The position numbers and the translations under genes are program-made. From Crocinitomix sp. (GTDB lineage Bacteria; Bacteroidota; Bacteroidia; Flavobacteriales_D; Crocinitomicaceae), in assembly GCA_013138735.1 (NCBI GenBank), contig WTCE01000100.1, positions 1-64,000 on the forward strand: a stretch of 64,000 nucleotides of DNA, read 5' to 3'. Positions 28,108 to 35,986 of the stretch are shown here, one piece after another; the first letter of the stretch is position 1; each line of letters starts with the position of its first letter. Under the pieces are notes generated by a model. That model ran no database searches and was not told the origin of the DNA. It worked only from the letters and a program-made list of their open reading frames with translations.

Positions 28108-29241
28108 ATGAGTGAGAAACGAGATTATTATGATGTCCTTGGTGTTGAGCGTAGCGCTGATGAAAAGACAATCAAAAAGGCCTATCGAAAAATTGCCTTA
28201 AAATTCCATCCAGACAAAAATCCTGATGATGATTCGGCGGAAGAGAAATTTAAGGAAGCCGCAGAGGCATATGAAGTATTAAGTAATACGGATAAACGTG
28301 CGCGTTATGATCGTTTTGGACATCAGGGTGTTAGTGGTGCTTCACAAGGCGGTCAAGGCGGTGGTTTTGGCGGAATGAATATGGAAGATATCTTCGATCA
28401 ATTTGGAGATATTTTTGGTAGCTCATTCGGTGGTGGCGGCGGTGGCCGAAGAGGTGGCGGAGGATCACGTGTTGCACGTGGATCGGATTTAAGAATCAAG
28501 ATCAAGTTGAATCTTAAAGAGGTTGCCTTAGGGGTTACTAAAAAAATTAAGGTCAATAAATTGGTAAACGCTGATGGCGTTACTTATAATACCTGTAAAT
28601 CATGTAATGGTCAAGGACGTGTGATGCGTGTTACGCAAACCATGCTTGGTGCCATGCAAACACAATCTACTTGTCCTACTTGTCACGGGACGGGGAAGAT
28701 TATAGATAAAAAACCATCTGGTGTAGATGGGCAAGGTTTAAGAAGAAAAGAAGAAGTTGTAGAAATTAATATTCCTGCAGGAGTAGAAGAGGGCATGCAA
28801 TTGAAAGTTGGCGGCAAAGGAAATGCTGGTCCATTCAATGGTGTTCCTGGTGATTTGCTAGTCGTAATTGAAGAGTTGAAGCACGACCATTTACAACGTG
28901 AAGGAAATAATTTACATTACGAAGCGTATATCAGTTTTATTGATGCAGTTTTAGGTGCGTCAATAGAAATTCCTTTAATCGAAGGGAAAGCTAAAATAAA
29001 AATTGAACCAGGTACACAAAGCGGTAAAATGTTGCGTCTACGCGGTAAAGGTTTGCCAAGTGTCCAAGGATATGGAAGTGGCGACTTATTAGTGCATTTA
29101 AATGTATGGACGCCGAAGAAATTGTCTTCAGATGAAAAAGGTGCCTTGGAGAAATTAAGAAAATCGGAAAATTTTCAGCCGAGTCCTGGTGGGAAAGAAG
29201 AAGGGTTTTTTGATAAAATGAAAAATTTCTTTCAGTCCTAA
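28108..29241 (+). CDS. dnaJ: Chaperone DnaJ lacking zinc centre I
   Basis: This Hsp40 co-chaperone of DnaK is 377 aa, with a J domain (HPD at 34-36), a Gly/Phe region, and C-terminal substrate-binding domains. A full DnaJ has four CxxCxGxG motifs. Here only two remain, CKSCNGQG (163-170) and CPTCHGTG (189-196). The expected first motif is 'NADGVTYN', and the fourth is 'KPSGVDGQG' without cysteine. By position the retained pair forms zinc centre II, needed for locking substrate onto DnaK, and centre I is gone. I recall the same pattern in Flavobacterium DnaJ, so it looks like a lineage trait and not a defect. Confidence 0.95.
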   Translation: MSEKRDYYDVLGVERSADEKTIKKAYRKIALKFHPDKNPDDDSAEEKFKEAAEAYEVLSNTDKRARYDRFGHQGVSGASQGGQGGGFGGMNMEDIFDQFGDIFGSSFGGGGGGRRGGGGSRVARGSDLRIKIKLNLKEVALGVTKKIKVNKLVNADGVTYNTCKSCNGQGRVMRVTQTMLGAMQTQSTCPTCHGTGKIIDKKPSGVDGQGLRRKEEVVEINIPAGVEEGMQLKVGGKGNAGPFNGVPGDLLVVIEELKHDHLQREGNNLHYEAYISFIDAVLGASIEIPLIEGKAKIKIEPGTQSGKMLRLRGKGLPSVQGYGSGDLLVHLNVWTPKKLSSDEKGALEKLRKSENFQPSPGGKEEGFFDKMKNFFQS

Positions 29242-29257
29242 GCAAATTAAAAAAGGC

Positions 29258-29298
29258 AGTAGTGCATTTCGAGAGCCTCAATGTACTACTGGTTTTTT
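29258..29298. terminator. dnaJ terminator with conserved apical motif
   Basis: An 11-bp stem (AGTAGTGCATT with AATGTACTACT) encloses TCGAGAGCCTC and is followed by six T residues. The loop is the exact complement of the GAGGCTCTCGA loop of the fabD terminator. Confidence 0.85.
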
Positions 29299-29319
29299 AT
29301 ACAAAGTTTTTCGGCTTTT

Positions 29320-30129
29320 CTAGAAAAAGTAGTTTCCTGCTTCTTTGGAATTTAAGACTAACACAGGCACACCTGCGCTGTTCGTAATTAAACTCTGTGC
29401 AAAGGTGTCAAATTGTGGTAACAACCTGTCTGAATGATATGCAAACGCAATTAGGTTTGCTCCAATTTCAGTTGTGTAATTCACAATGTCATTTGCATAA
29501 CCTTTCTTTTTCTCTAATACTTTTGTTTGGTAAGCAACACGTTTTGCCTTGAGCTGCTTTGTGAACAAACCACTATGAACAGCAGTCTTCAATTTTAAAT
29601 TACTGTCAATTTTCTTCTCAGAAACGACATGAATTTCTGACTTTAATATATCTCCTAATCCTGTGGCAACCTGTTCAATTTGTAAACTTTCTTGCGACTC
29701 GTCAATTGGAACGACAATCTTACTCATGTCAATTCCAGAAAACTGTTCTTGAACAATTAAAAATGGTACATGCGTACTAGTAATTACCTTGATTGCAAAA
29801 CTACCAAATAACTTCTGCATTCCTTTAGCACCATGTGTTCCCATGATTATCATTGTCGAATGTAATTCGTCGGCTTTGCTAGCAATGTCTGTATAAATTG
29901 AACCTGATTTAATATGAAAATTAACTTGAACAGCTTCAGGTTTATCTTTAATGTCTGCTAAGATTTTCTCCAATTTTGTGGTCGCTTTCGCCTTGTCTTT
30001 CTTGTCTTTAACAATATGCAAAATGTCTACATTCGCGTGAATCGAAGTGGCTAAGGTTATTGCATAAGATACCGCGTTATCCGCGACCGCAGTAAAGTCA
30101 TGCGGCACAAGTATTGATCTTCTTTCCAT
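29320..30129 (-). CDS. Tandem universal stress protein
   Basis: Two UspA-type domains make up 269 aa. The first ('RSILVPHDFTAVADNAVSYAI…IIMGTHGAKGMQKLFGSFAIKVI') keeps a G-x2-G-x9-G-like nucleotide loop; the second ('KIVVPIDESQESLQ…') is degenerate. I begin it at the ATG at 30129 (MERRSILVPHDF), because the 24 residues added in the ORF track do not belong to the fold. It is convergent with dnaJ. Confidence 0.85.
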   Translation of the reverse strand: MERRSILVPHDFTAVADNAVSYAITLATSIHANVDILHIVKDKKDKAKATTKLEKILADIKDKPEAVQVNFHIKSGSIYTDIASKADELHSTMIIMGTHGAKGMQKLFGSFAIKVITSTHVPFLIVQEQFSGIDMSKIVVPIDESQESLQIEQVATGLGDILKSEIHVVSEKKIDSNLKLKTAVHSGLFTKQLKAKRVAYQTKVLEKKKGYANDIVNYTTEIGANLIAFAYHSDRLLPQFDTFAQSLITNSAGVPVLVLNSKEAGNYFF

Positions 30130-30654
30130 AAAAATTGGTTTACACGTAAATATACGAAAAAGACCTATGCAAATTACGCGCCTAAATAGAGTAATCAACA
30201 AGTGATAGTCAATAAGGTAGTTTTAAAAGTGTCGTTCTAAGGCGTTTCTGTTAAGAAATGAACGGAGGGGGCAGGTTGAATTCATCCGTTTTCATCAAAA
30301 TTCATACCCGCTCTATAGCCTAACTTTGAAGCTTGTATAGGCATTATTAGTCAGTTTCTGAGTTACGGTCATTCCGCTACCTATTCTTCTAAATTGAATA
30401 ATTAAAGTTTACATGGCTGAACTATTATGTAGGCGAATTACACATCTATTTGCTTATAGTCAGGTATTAATACGTGTTATAAAAAAGCGAAAATATCACT
30501 ATTTTAGAGTATGTGAATTGATGTATTTGTCAGTTGCAGAATAATGTTGCATTAACCACTTTATTGATGAAAAATAGGCCATAGCATATATTGATTCCAC
30601 TCCACCTTTTACATTTTTAGTTTTTAATGGGAAGGAGTATTTATCCAAGCAACC
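30130..30654. other. AT-rich spacer upstream of the 8-bp array
   Basis: This holds the promoter side of the universal stress gene. No ORF, hairpin or repeat above background was found between 30202 and 30654. Confidence 0.5.
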
Positions 30655-30926
30655 ATCAACTCATCACCCCAGCACCCCGGCACCCAATCACCCCATCACC
30701 CCATCAAATCATCAGTCAATCAAATCATCAAACTATCAGTCAATCAAATCATGAACCCTTCAACTCATCACCCCACTATACAATCAAACCATCAGCCAAT
30801 CACCCCACTAAACCATCAAACCATCAAACCATCAAACCATCAAATCGTCAGTCAATCAAATCATCAAACCATCAACCAATCAACCCATGAAATCATCAGT
30901 CAATCAAATCATCAAAACCTCACCCC
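30655..30926. repeat. Degenerate 8-bp tandem array, 34 units in register
   Basis: Cutting the sequence every 8 bp from 30655 gives 34 consecutive units of the type ATCAAACC, ATCAAATC, ATCACCCC or ATCAGTCA with no insertion or deletion. A higher-order word ATCAGTCA-ATCAAATC recurs four times (once with a first-base change). The last unit (CTCACCCC, 30919-30926) covers the comM stop codon and the two or so codons before it. The ORFs at 30627-30890 and 30751-30951 are only translations of this array. Confidence 0.85.
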
Positions 30927-32452
30927 GCCATCCCCCGATCCAAACTCCTAAACTGTATCGCCTCCGCCAAATGTTGTGGTAAAATTGGAATTGAAGCTTC
31001 CATATCTGCAATAGTGCGCGCCACTTTTAAAATTCGAGCATAAGAGCGTGCAGACAAACCCATTTTCTCCATGGCCTTTTTTAATAACTCTTGACCAACG
31101 TCATCAATGGCGCAAAATTTTTCAATCAATTTCGGCTCCAACTGTGCGTTATAATGCAAATTAGGAATAGCTGTGAACCTTTCTTCTTGCATTTTTCGTG
31201 TTTGTACCACACGCTTGCGAATAATTTCACTTGACTCCCCCTTTTCCTTAGTGGACAATTTTTCGAAGGGAACCGCCGGAACTTCAATATGCAAGTCAAT
31301 CCGATCCATCAAAGGGCCTGATATTTTATTCATATAACGCTTCACAATATATTCCGGATCTGAATTAGGATCATTGGGGTCGTAAAAATTGCCAGACGGG
31401 GAGGGATTCATTGACGCAACTAGCATAAAACCTGCAGGATAATCTACAGACATTTTTGCACGAGAAATGGAGACTACACGATCCTCTAGGGGTTGCCGCA
31501 TGACTTCTAAAACTTGGCGTTTATATTCTGGTAGCTCATCTAAAAACAAAATACCGTTATGCGCCAATGAAATTTCACCCGGTTTCGGATTTGATCCTCC
31601 GCCTACTAGTGCAACATCCGAAACAGTATGGTGCGGAGATCGAAAGGGCCTTTTTGTCAATAAACCTTTATTCGCACCAACTAATCCTGCAACAGAATGA
31701 ATCTTTGTAGTTTCCATTGCTTCGGCAGTTGTGAGCGGAGGCAAAATAGACGGCAGCCGTTTGGCCAACATGGTTTTACCAGAACCTGGGGGGCCAATTA
31801 ACAAGATGTTATGTCCACCGCATGCAGCAATTTCTAAAGCGCGTTTTACGTTTTCTTGTCCTTTCACATCCGAAAAATCTATGGCAAATTCACCGTATAC
31901 TTCTTCATGTTCTTCTGGAATGAATTGAACGGGTGTTAGTTCTATTTCGCCATTAAAAAAATCAACAACTTCTGTTATTTTCTTGATGCCGTAAATTTCT
32001 AAGCCTTCAACAATTGAAACCTCTTGTGCGTTTTGTTCGGGCAATATAAAGCCTTTAAACCCCAATTCTTTTGCTTTAATAGCCATTGAAAGCGCTCCTT
32101 TTATTGGGCGCAAACCACCGTCGAGTGAAAGTTCTCCCATAATGACATAGTTGGCAATATTCTCCGAATCAATTTGCTCACTTGCAGCCAATATTCCTAC
32201 GGCAATAGATAGGTCATAAGCCGAACCTTCTTTACGAATGTCCGCTGGGGCCATATTTATTGTGACTTCTTTACGCGGGAATTTCAAAAGGGTATTCGTA
32301 AACGCAGCTTTAATGCGCTGGTGACTTTCTTTGACAGCACTGTCTGGCAGTCCAACCAAAAAGAAATTAATGCCTTTTCCTACATTGGTTTCTATTGTAA
32401 TTTGAATCGCTTCAATCCCATATACAGCAAAGCCGTATGTTTTAATAAGCAT
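30920..32452 (-). CDS. comM: YifB/ComM-family Mg-chelatase-like AAA+ ATPase
   Basis: ComM is a hexameric helicase that helps branch migration during natural transformation in other bacteria. The 510-aa protein has the N-terminal ChlI-like domain ('VGLPDSAVKESHQRIKAAF', 'ADIRKEGSAYDLSIAVGIL'), Walker A 'LLIGPPGSGKTMLAKRLP', Walker B 'GILFLDELPEYKRQVLEVMRQPLE' and the C-terminal Mg-chelatase domain. Its 3' end merges with the 8-bp array, so the last codons may have been remodelled, yet the conserved 'RSLDR' end is kept. Confidence 0.93.
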   Translation of the reverse strand: MLIKTYGFAVYGIEAIQITIETNVGKGINFFLVGLPDSAVKESHQRIKAAFTNTLLKFPRKEVTINMAPADIRKEGSAYDLSIAVGILAASEQIDSENIANYVIMGELSLDGGLRPIKGALSMAIKAKELGFKGFILPEQNAQEVSIVEGLEIYGIKKITEVVDFFNGEIELTPVQFIPEEHEEVYGEFAIDFSDVKGQENVKRALEIAACGGHNILLIGPPGSGKTMLAKRLPSILPPLTTAEAMETTKIHSVAGLVGANKGLLTKRPFRSPHHTVSDVALVGGGSNPKPGEISLAHNGILFLDELPEYKRQVLEVMRQPLEDRVVSISRAKMSVDYPAGFMLVASMNPSPSGNFYDPNDPNSDPEYIVKRYMNKISGPLMDRIDLHIEVPAVPFEKLSTKEKGESSEIIRKRVVQTRKMQEERFTAIPNLHYNAQLEPKLIEKFCAIDDVGQELLKKAMEKMGLSARSYARILKVARTIADMEASIPILPQHLAEAIQFRSLDRGMAG

Positions 32453-32510
32453 ATAAAATGAATTAAGTTTTGGGGTTGAAACTTTGCATAAATATATGAA
32501 AAAAGATTAA
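32450..32510. repeat. Left copy of ~60-bp direct repeat bracketing the RiPP locus
   Basis: The segment starts at the comM start codon (CAT on the plus strand) and covers its upstream region. Roughly 50 of 60 positions match 38551-38610, including the run AATGAATTAAGTTTT. Confidence 0.6.
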
Positions 32511-32824
32511 TTACACGTCTATTTAACGATTGTTTTTTAATCAAAAAATTGTGTTTAGGTTTATTTAGATTAAATATAAACAATTGAAAATGAGGAATGT
32601 AGCTAAAAAGCGAAAACTGATAAAAGTCAGTTTCTACTTAGCGCGGTTTTAAAGGGTTTAAAGGTGTTTATTCAAAATATTGGGCCTCATCTTGAATGCT
32701 AAACTGATTATTGTCAGCTTTTAAAATCAATAAATATATAATCACCTGATAAACAATTGTTTGTCGCCATACTTTTTAAGCCTTTTAACTGGGGTGAAAT
32801 ATTTTTTATAGGTGTTTGTACGTA
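32511..32824. other. Spacer with two related small hairpins
   Basis: No ORF is credible. AAACTGATAAAAGTCAGTTT (32614-32633) and a variant AAACTGATTATTGTCAGCTT (32701-32720) are dyads of the same design 87 bp apart. They may be binding sites for a regulator of the downstream peptides. Confidence 0.4.
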
Positions 32825-32856
32825 TTGATTCGTAGGGAGATAAATGGATAAATTTG
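32825..32856 (+). promoter_or_regulatory. Promoter of the precursor peptide genes
   Basis: TTG (32825-32827), 21 nt, then TAAATTTG (32849-32856) match the Bacteroidota promoter pattern with the same 21-nt spacing as the fabD promoter in this window. Transcription would start near 32862, leaving an ~85-nt leader before the first precursor. Confidence 0.55.
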
Positions 32857-32870
32857 AAAGTGTTAACAAC

Positions 32871-32884
32871 GTATTTGCAAATAC
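32871..32884 (+). promoter_or_regulatory. Perfect 14-bp palindrome in the peptide leader
   Basis: GTATTTGCAAATAC is a perfect dyad about 10 nt downstream of the predicted transcription start, a typical place for a repressor operator. Confidence 0.45.
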
Positions 32885-32898
32885 AACATTAAAACGAA

Positions 32899-32918
32899 AC
32901 CCAAACGTTTTTTTGGGT
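32899..32918 (+). other. Leader hairpin before the first precursor gene
   Basis: ACCCAAA pairs with TTTGGGT around CGTTTT, 28 nt before the ATG. It could stabilise the mRNA or attenuate transcription; there is no test from sequence alone. Confidence 0.4.
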
Positions 32919-32946
32919 ACAAAACAAAACTTAAAAATTTTCAATA

Positions 32947-33120
32947 ATGAAAACTAAATTAAACTTAGAAGAATCAAGAATTCTCTCTGATGATGAATTG
33001 GGGAAAATGAAAGGTGGACGTCTAGACGCTTGTGGCGGAGGATGTGAGCCAGGTTGCAAACATGCTTGTAAACCAGGAGAAAAATATGCAAAGGAAGAGG
33101 TTGAGAGAGGATTGGGTTAA
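32947..33120 (+). CDS. RiPP precursor peptide 1 (GG leader, C-x3-C core)
   Basis: This 57-aa peptide is absent from the ORF track. The leader MKTKLNLEESRILSDDELGK ends in MKGG, the double-glycine type of the Bacteroidota rSAM-modified precursor families. The core follows as RLDACGGGCEPGCKHACKPG, with four cysteines spaced by exactly three residues, and an acidic tail ends it. The predicted promoter lies upstream and a hairpin terminator 17 bp downstream. Its core residues are identical to those of precursor 2 although many codons differ. The likely maturase is the radical SAM protein at 34454. Whether the peptide is an antimicrobial, signal or metal ligand cannot be told. Confidence 0.82.
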   Translation: MKTKLNLEESRILSDDELGKMKGGRLDACGGGCEPGCKHACKPGEKYAKEEVERGLG

Positions 33121-33136
33121 GAAATTTTGCAATTAC

Positions 33137-33167
33137 AGTTGGAAGCGATACTAACGCTTCCAGCTTT
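33137..33167 (+). terminator. Terminator of precursor 1
   Basis: AGTTGGAAGCG pairs with CGCTTCCAGCT around ATACTAA, followed by a short T-rich tail. Its GGAAGC/GCTTCC core reappears, slightly changed, after precursor 2, which shows that gene and terminator were duplicated together. Confidence 0.6.
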
Positions 33168-33279
33168 ATTAGATATTGTGGTCAGGGTAATTGTAATTGT
33201 CAAACATCAGTTTAATCGATCTTGAAAACACCTTGAGTAGAACTCAATAATCTATTTTAATAACTAAAAATTTTACGAG

Positions 33280-33453
33280 ATGAAGACGAAATTAAATTTA
33301 GGAGAATCTAGAATTCTCTCCAATGAGGAATTAGGAAAACTAAAAGGTGGGCGTTTAGATGCTTGCGGAGGTGGATGTGAGCCAGGGTGCAAACATGCTT
33401 GTAAACCGGGGAAAAAGTATGCTGAAGACGCCGTTGAAGAGAGAGAAGGCTAA
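33280..33453 (+). CDS. RiPP precursor peptide 2 (GG leader, C-x3-C core)
   Basis: This 57-aa gene is not in the ORF track. It reads MKTKLNLGESRILSNEELGK, LKGG, then the same core RLDACGGGCEPGCKHACKPG as precursor 1. Between the two, the 22 codons from the GG to the last CKPG differ almost only at silent positions, the mark of selection on the peptide. The first clear amino-acid change is just after it (E to K). A 9-bp hairpin with T5 follows at 33477-33508. Confidence 0.82.
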   Translation: MKTKLNLGESRILSNEELGKLKGGRLDACGGGCEPGCKHACKPGKKYAEDAVEEREG

Positions 33454-33476
33454 CAGATTTTATTAATAAATGGATG

Positions 33477-33508
33477 GTTGGAGGCCCTAAAACAGCTTCC
33501 AACTTTTT
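33477..33508 (+). terminator. Terminator of precursor 2
   Basis: GTTGGAGGC pairs with GCTTCCAAC (one G-T wobble) and is followed by TTTTT. It is the homologue of the hairpin after precursor 1. Confidence 0.7.
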
Positions 33509-33521
33509 GAAAAAGAAACAA

Positions 33522-33710
33522 ATGAAAACATAATTAGGAGTAGAAGGTGTTAAAATTTGTTCCGTTAAAGAATTAGTAAAAATGAAAGGTGGAATTTTGG
33601 ATCCATGTGCAGGCGGATGTGAAGCAGGTTGTAAACAGGGGTGTAGCCTAGTAGCAGAGTTAGTGGTGGAAGGTTTCGATATGAATAATACCTATTCTGA
33701 TGCCTACTAA
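33522..33710 (+). pseudogene. RiPP precursor 3 with in-frame TAA at codon 4
   Basis: ATG-AAA-ACA-TAA is followed in the same frame by LGVEGVKICSVKELVKMKGG, then ILDPCAGGCEAGCKQGC and a 24-residue tail ending at TAA 33708-33710. The leader, MKGG site and C-x3-C core are all recognisable, so a single substitution (most simply AAA to TAA) appears to have silenced it. The only downstream in-frame ATG before the core is the Met of MKGG itself, which would make a peptide without leader. Alternatives are a sequencing error or readthrough. Confidence 0.75.
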
Positions 33711-33757
33711 CGTGCTTGATGATACACCTGATTAAAAGACTAATTGAAAATAATCAT

Positions 33758-33886
33758 ATGAAAACTAATATTGATGTTTCAAAAATAAAAATTGTCAAGC
33801 GCAAGAAAGTAGATGATGGACCGAATAGAGGGCTTGGTAAAAGTAAAGTCGGGAGGAAAATAGCTCGGTTAGAAAAAAAAGAGTAA
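33758..33886 (+). CDS. Small basic ORF in the precursor cluster
   Basis: This 42-codon ORF begins MKTNIDVSKIKIVK like the precursor leaders, but continues as a Lys/Arg-rich sequence (RKKVDDGPNRGLGKSKVGRK) with no cysteine and no GG site. It could be a different secreted or regulatory peptide, or a precursor remnant that lost its core by frameshift. There is no homologue I recognise. Confidence 0.35.
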   Translation: MKTNIDVSKIKIVKRKKVDDGPNRGLGKSKVGRKIARLEKKE

Positions 33887-33940
33887 CAAAGCTGGATGCA
33901 GTGACATATGAGTTCAGTTAAATCATAAATACCAAAACTT

Positions 33941-33997
33941 ATGAAAACAATATTTGACTTGAATGAAATGGTAGTCTTAACAGATGTTAATATGTAA
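33941..33997 (+). pseudogene. Truncated leader-like ORF (precursor remnant)
   Basis: MKTIFDLNEMVVLTDVNM-stop matches the start of precursor 4 (MKTLMNLELSKILTTEEL) in spacing and character and then stops after 18 codons. Downstream a different frame reads an uninterrupted ~43-codon stretch from the ATG of MKHGKPRDKF with no cysteine core. It looks like a decayed precursor copy. Confidence 0.35.
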
Positions 33998-34262
33998 CAT
34001 TTTAAAAAGAAAAGGTCACAATTGTGTGCCGACATGTTATGAAACATGGTAAGCCAAGAGATAAATTTAAGAGCAGAGACTGGTTCCAAATAGAGAATAT
34101 AAGAAGGAGTCGGATTCTTAGTTGGGTTAGATCCAATTCCGAATTAATCATCCAGATACATGAAAAATAAGAAGTAGAGTTTATTGATTGTATGATTTAA
34201 AGCGTAGCTAATTATCTGCAATTGAAGTACGTAAGTGTAGTTTTAATTATAAAAAAAAAGAT

Positions 34263-34448
34263 ATGAAAACGTTAATGAATTTAGAGTTGAGCAAAATTTT
34301 GACCACAGAAGAATTAGCTGGGTTGAAAGCAGGTGCAATTGGAGAACCTTGCAGAAGAGGTTGTAAAGATGGATGTAAACAAGGATGCCTTGCGGGGCAG
34401 AAAGATAAGTCAGAAACAGAAAAAGTAGAGATGTTTGTACAACCTTAA
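34263..34448 (+). CDS. RiPP precursor peptide 4, adjacent to the maturase
   Basis: This 61-aa precursor has leader MKTLMNLELSKILTTEEL and AGLKAG in place of the GG site, then AIGEPCRRGCKDGCKQGC, again four cysteines at a spacing of four. The shared core consensus with the other three is CxxGCxxGCKxxC. It ends 5 nt before the radical SAM gene and must be cotranscribed with it. Its sequence is much diverged from precursors 1 and 2, so several different products may be made by one maturase. Confidence 0.82.
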   Translation: MKTLMNLELSKILTTEELAGLKAGAIGEPCRRGCKDGCKQGCLAGQKDKSETEKVEMFVQP

Positions 34449-34453
34449 GAGAT

Positions 34454-35971
34454 ATGATAGATAGAAAATATATTTTAAATCCGTATTATATAATGCGAGA
34501 AGATAAGCATAGGGTTCTTTTTACTGAAAGTGGAGGGTATTTTAAAATTCCTTCTGAATTTGCTGAAGATGCAATCATTTCTATGATTCATCCAGTGTTC
34601 GCTATAGTTTTAACTTTTTTTGACGGAAGAAAAACATATGAAGAAAGCATTTCGGGGGCTACAGAATATTTGAAGGCATCTCGAGATCAAGTTGAAGAAA
34701 TAGTAGCAAAGTTAATAGAAAATAAAGGACGTAGTGGTTTCGATATGCAGGGTTATCTTTCTGAGTTCCCTAAAAATGTCCTCGTTGAATATAAGGCCGA
34801 ATATGAGTTTCGTGATTATGACCCCGAGGTTTTTGCCAGTATTGAGACATTAGATTATAAAACGCAACGTCTTTTTAATGGACCTTTGGATCTTAATATT
34901 TTGGTAAATACAATTTGTGCCACAGATTGCGAATATTGTTATGTGGACAGAAGGGTTAAGCAAAATTGTAAGATTCCAATTGAACGCTTTATTGAGTTGA
35001 TTGATGAAGCAAAGGCGATTGGTGTTAGAAAGGTCGATATCGCTGGTACAGAAATTTTTCTTTATAAGCATTGGGACGTGCTCGTTAAACATCTTTTGGA
35101 TAATGGCTATTATCCTTATTTGTCAACTAAGCTACCCCTAGCAAAAGAAAGAATTGATCGCTTATATGAAGTAGGAATTAGACACCTTCAGGTTTCAATG
35201 GATTCTCTTGATTCAGAGACAATCAATAGACTTTGGGGAGTGAAGGTTGAGGATTACATGGTGAAAATGCTTGCGTCGCTTAAAATGGTTGGAGAAAAGG
35301 GAATTGAACTTCAGGTTAATACTGTGGTTACACGGACGAATTATTCAATTGAAAATTTGGAGAAAATGTTCTTAGAATTGAACAATATCCCTATGTTAAA
35401 AGAGGTTTTAGTGAATGAAGCAGGACCCTCAACTGCGAAATCAGAGAAAGAGTTTAAAGCGTTTAGAATTTCATTAGAACAATCTAAAAAAATGGGAGAG
35501 TTTGTTGAAGAAATGAATAAATCGAAAAAATTAAATTATTTTATTGGATATTCTGATGGAGCACACGAAGATGACTATATAAATGATTATAGTGTTAAAA
35601 AAGCCAAGTTTGAATCTAGAGCGTCTTGCCCTGCGGGAACAAGAAGTATGTGTGTTTTGAATGATGGACAAGTAACAATTTGTGAAGAATTATATTGGCA
35701 TAAAGAATTTCTAATTGGAAATGTTTTAGACCAATCAATTATGGATATCTGGAATTCTGATAGGGCAAAGAATTTTGGAAATCTTTCACAAAATGATTTT
35801 ACTGAAGACAGTACATGTAGCTCTTGCTCAAAATTTTACACATGCAAAGGTGTTGATGGTGGAGTTTGTTGGAGCAATATTGTTCAAGCTTATGGTGATG
35901 AAAATTGGATGTTCGCAGATCCGGCCTGTCCAAATGCTCCAGAACCAATTTATGAAATTTATAGTAAATAA
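34454..35971 (+). CDS. Radical SAM/SPASM RiPP maturase with N-terminal PqqD-like domain
   Basis: Residues ~8-90 form a PqqD-like winged helix ('NPYYIMREDKHRVLFTE … ITYEESISGATEYL' region), the usual leader-binding element. The radical SAM cluster motif is C155-x3-C159-x2-C162 ('NTICATDCEYCYVDRR'). The C-terminal SPASM region has cysteines at 392, 400, 410, 455, 458, 464, 472 and 492, enough for two auxiliary Fe-S clusters. The 505-aa enzyme probably forms thioether or other cross-links in the C-x3-C cores encoded immediately upstream; the exact chemistry is inference. It lies 5 nt after precursor 4 and 15 nt before the outer-membrane protein gene. Confidence 0.9.
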   Translation: MIDRKYILNPYYIMREDKHRVLFTESGGYFKIPSEFAEDAIISMIHPVFAIVLTFFDGRKTYEESISGATEYLKASRDQVEEIVAKLIENKGRSGFDMQGYLSEFPKNVLVEYKAEYEFRDYDPEVFASIETLDYKTQRLFNGPLDLNILVNTICATDCEYCYVDRRVKQNCKIPIERFIELIDEAKAIGVRKVDIAGTEIFLYKHWDVLVKHLLDNGYYPYLSTKLPLAKERIDRLYEVGIRHLQVSMDSLDSETINRLWGVKVEDYMVKMLASLKMVGEKGIELQVNTVVTRTNYSIENLEKMFLELNNIPMLKEVLVNEAGPSTAKSEKEFKAFRISLEQSKKMGEFVEEMNKSKKLNYFIGYSDGAHEDDYINDYSVKKAKFESRASCPAGTRSMCVLNDGQVTICEELYWHKEFLIGNVLDQSIMDIWNSDRAKNFGNLSQNDFTEDSTCSSCSKFYTCKGVDGGVCWSNIVQAYGDENWMFADPACPNAPEPIYEIYSK

Positions 35972-35986
35972 TTGTGCTCTAAAAAT

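Noticed and set aside
28108-29241. DnaJ as a damaged gene because two zinc motifs are missing
   Set aside because: The reading frame is intact, flanking domains are normal, and the same loss is remembered from other Flavobacteria.
30655-30926. CRISPR array
   Set aside because: There are no unique spacers between repeats, the unit is only 8 bp, and no cas genes are nearby.
30627-30951. Two ORFs rich in Ser/Asn/His/Gln/Pro (87 and 66 aa)
   Set aside because: They are translations of the 8-bp array, which is open in more than one frame; the periodic peptide follows from the DNA period, and no start signal is present.
32871-32884. Palindrome as an attachment site for the RiPP locus
   Set aside because: It occurs once, and the direct repeats that bracket the locus are elsewhere and unrelated in sequence.
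33941-34165. A further full precursor after the 18-codon leader-like ORF
   Set aside because: The downstream open frame is shifted and has no C-x3-C core, so it is listed only as a relic.
34850-35092. 80-aa minus-strand ORF in the maturase
   Set aside because: Shadow of the radical SAM gene; its sequence is the complement of the conserved cluster region.
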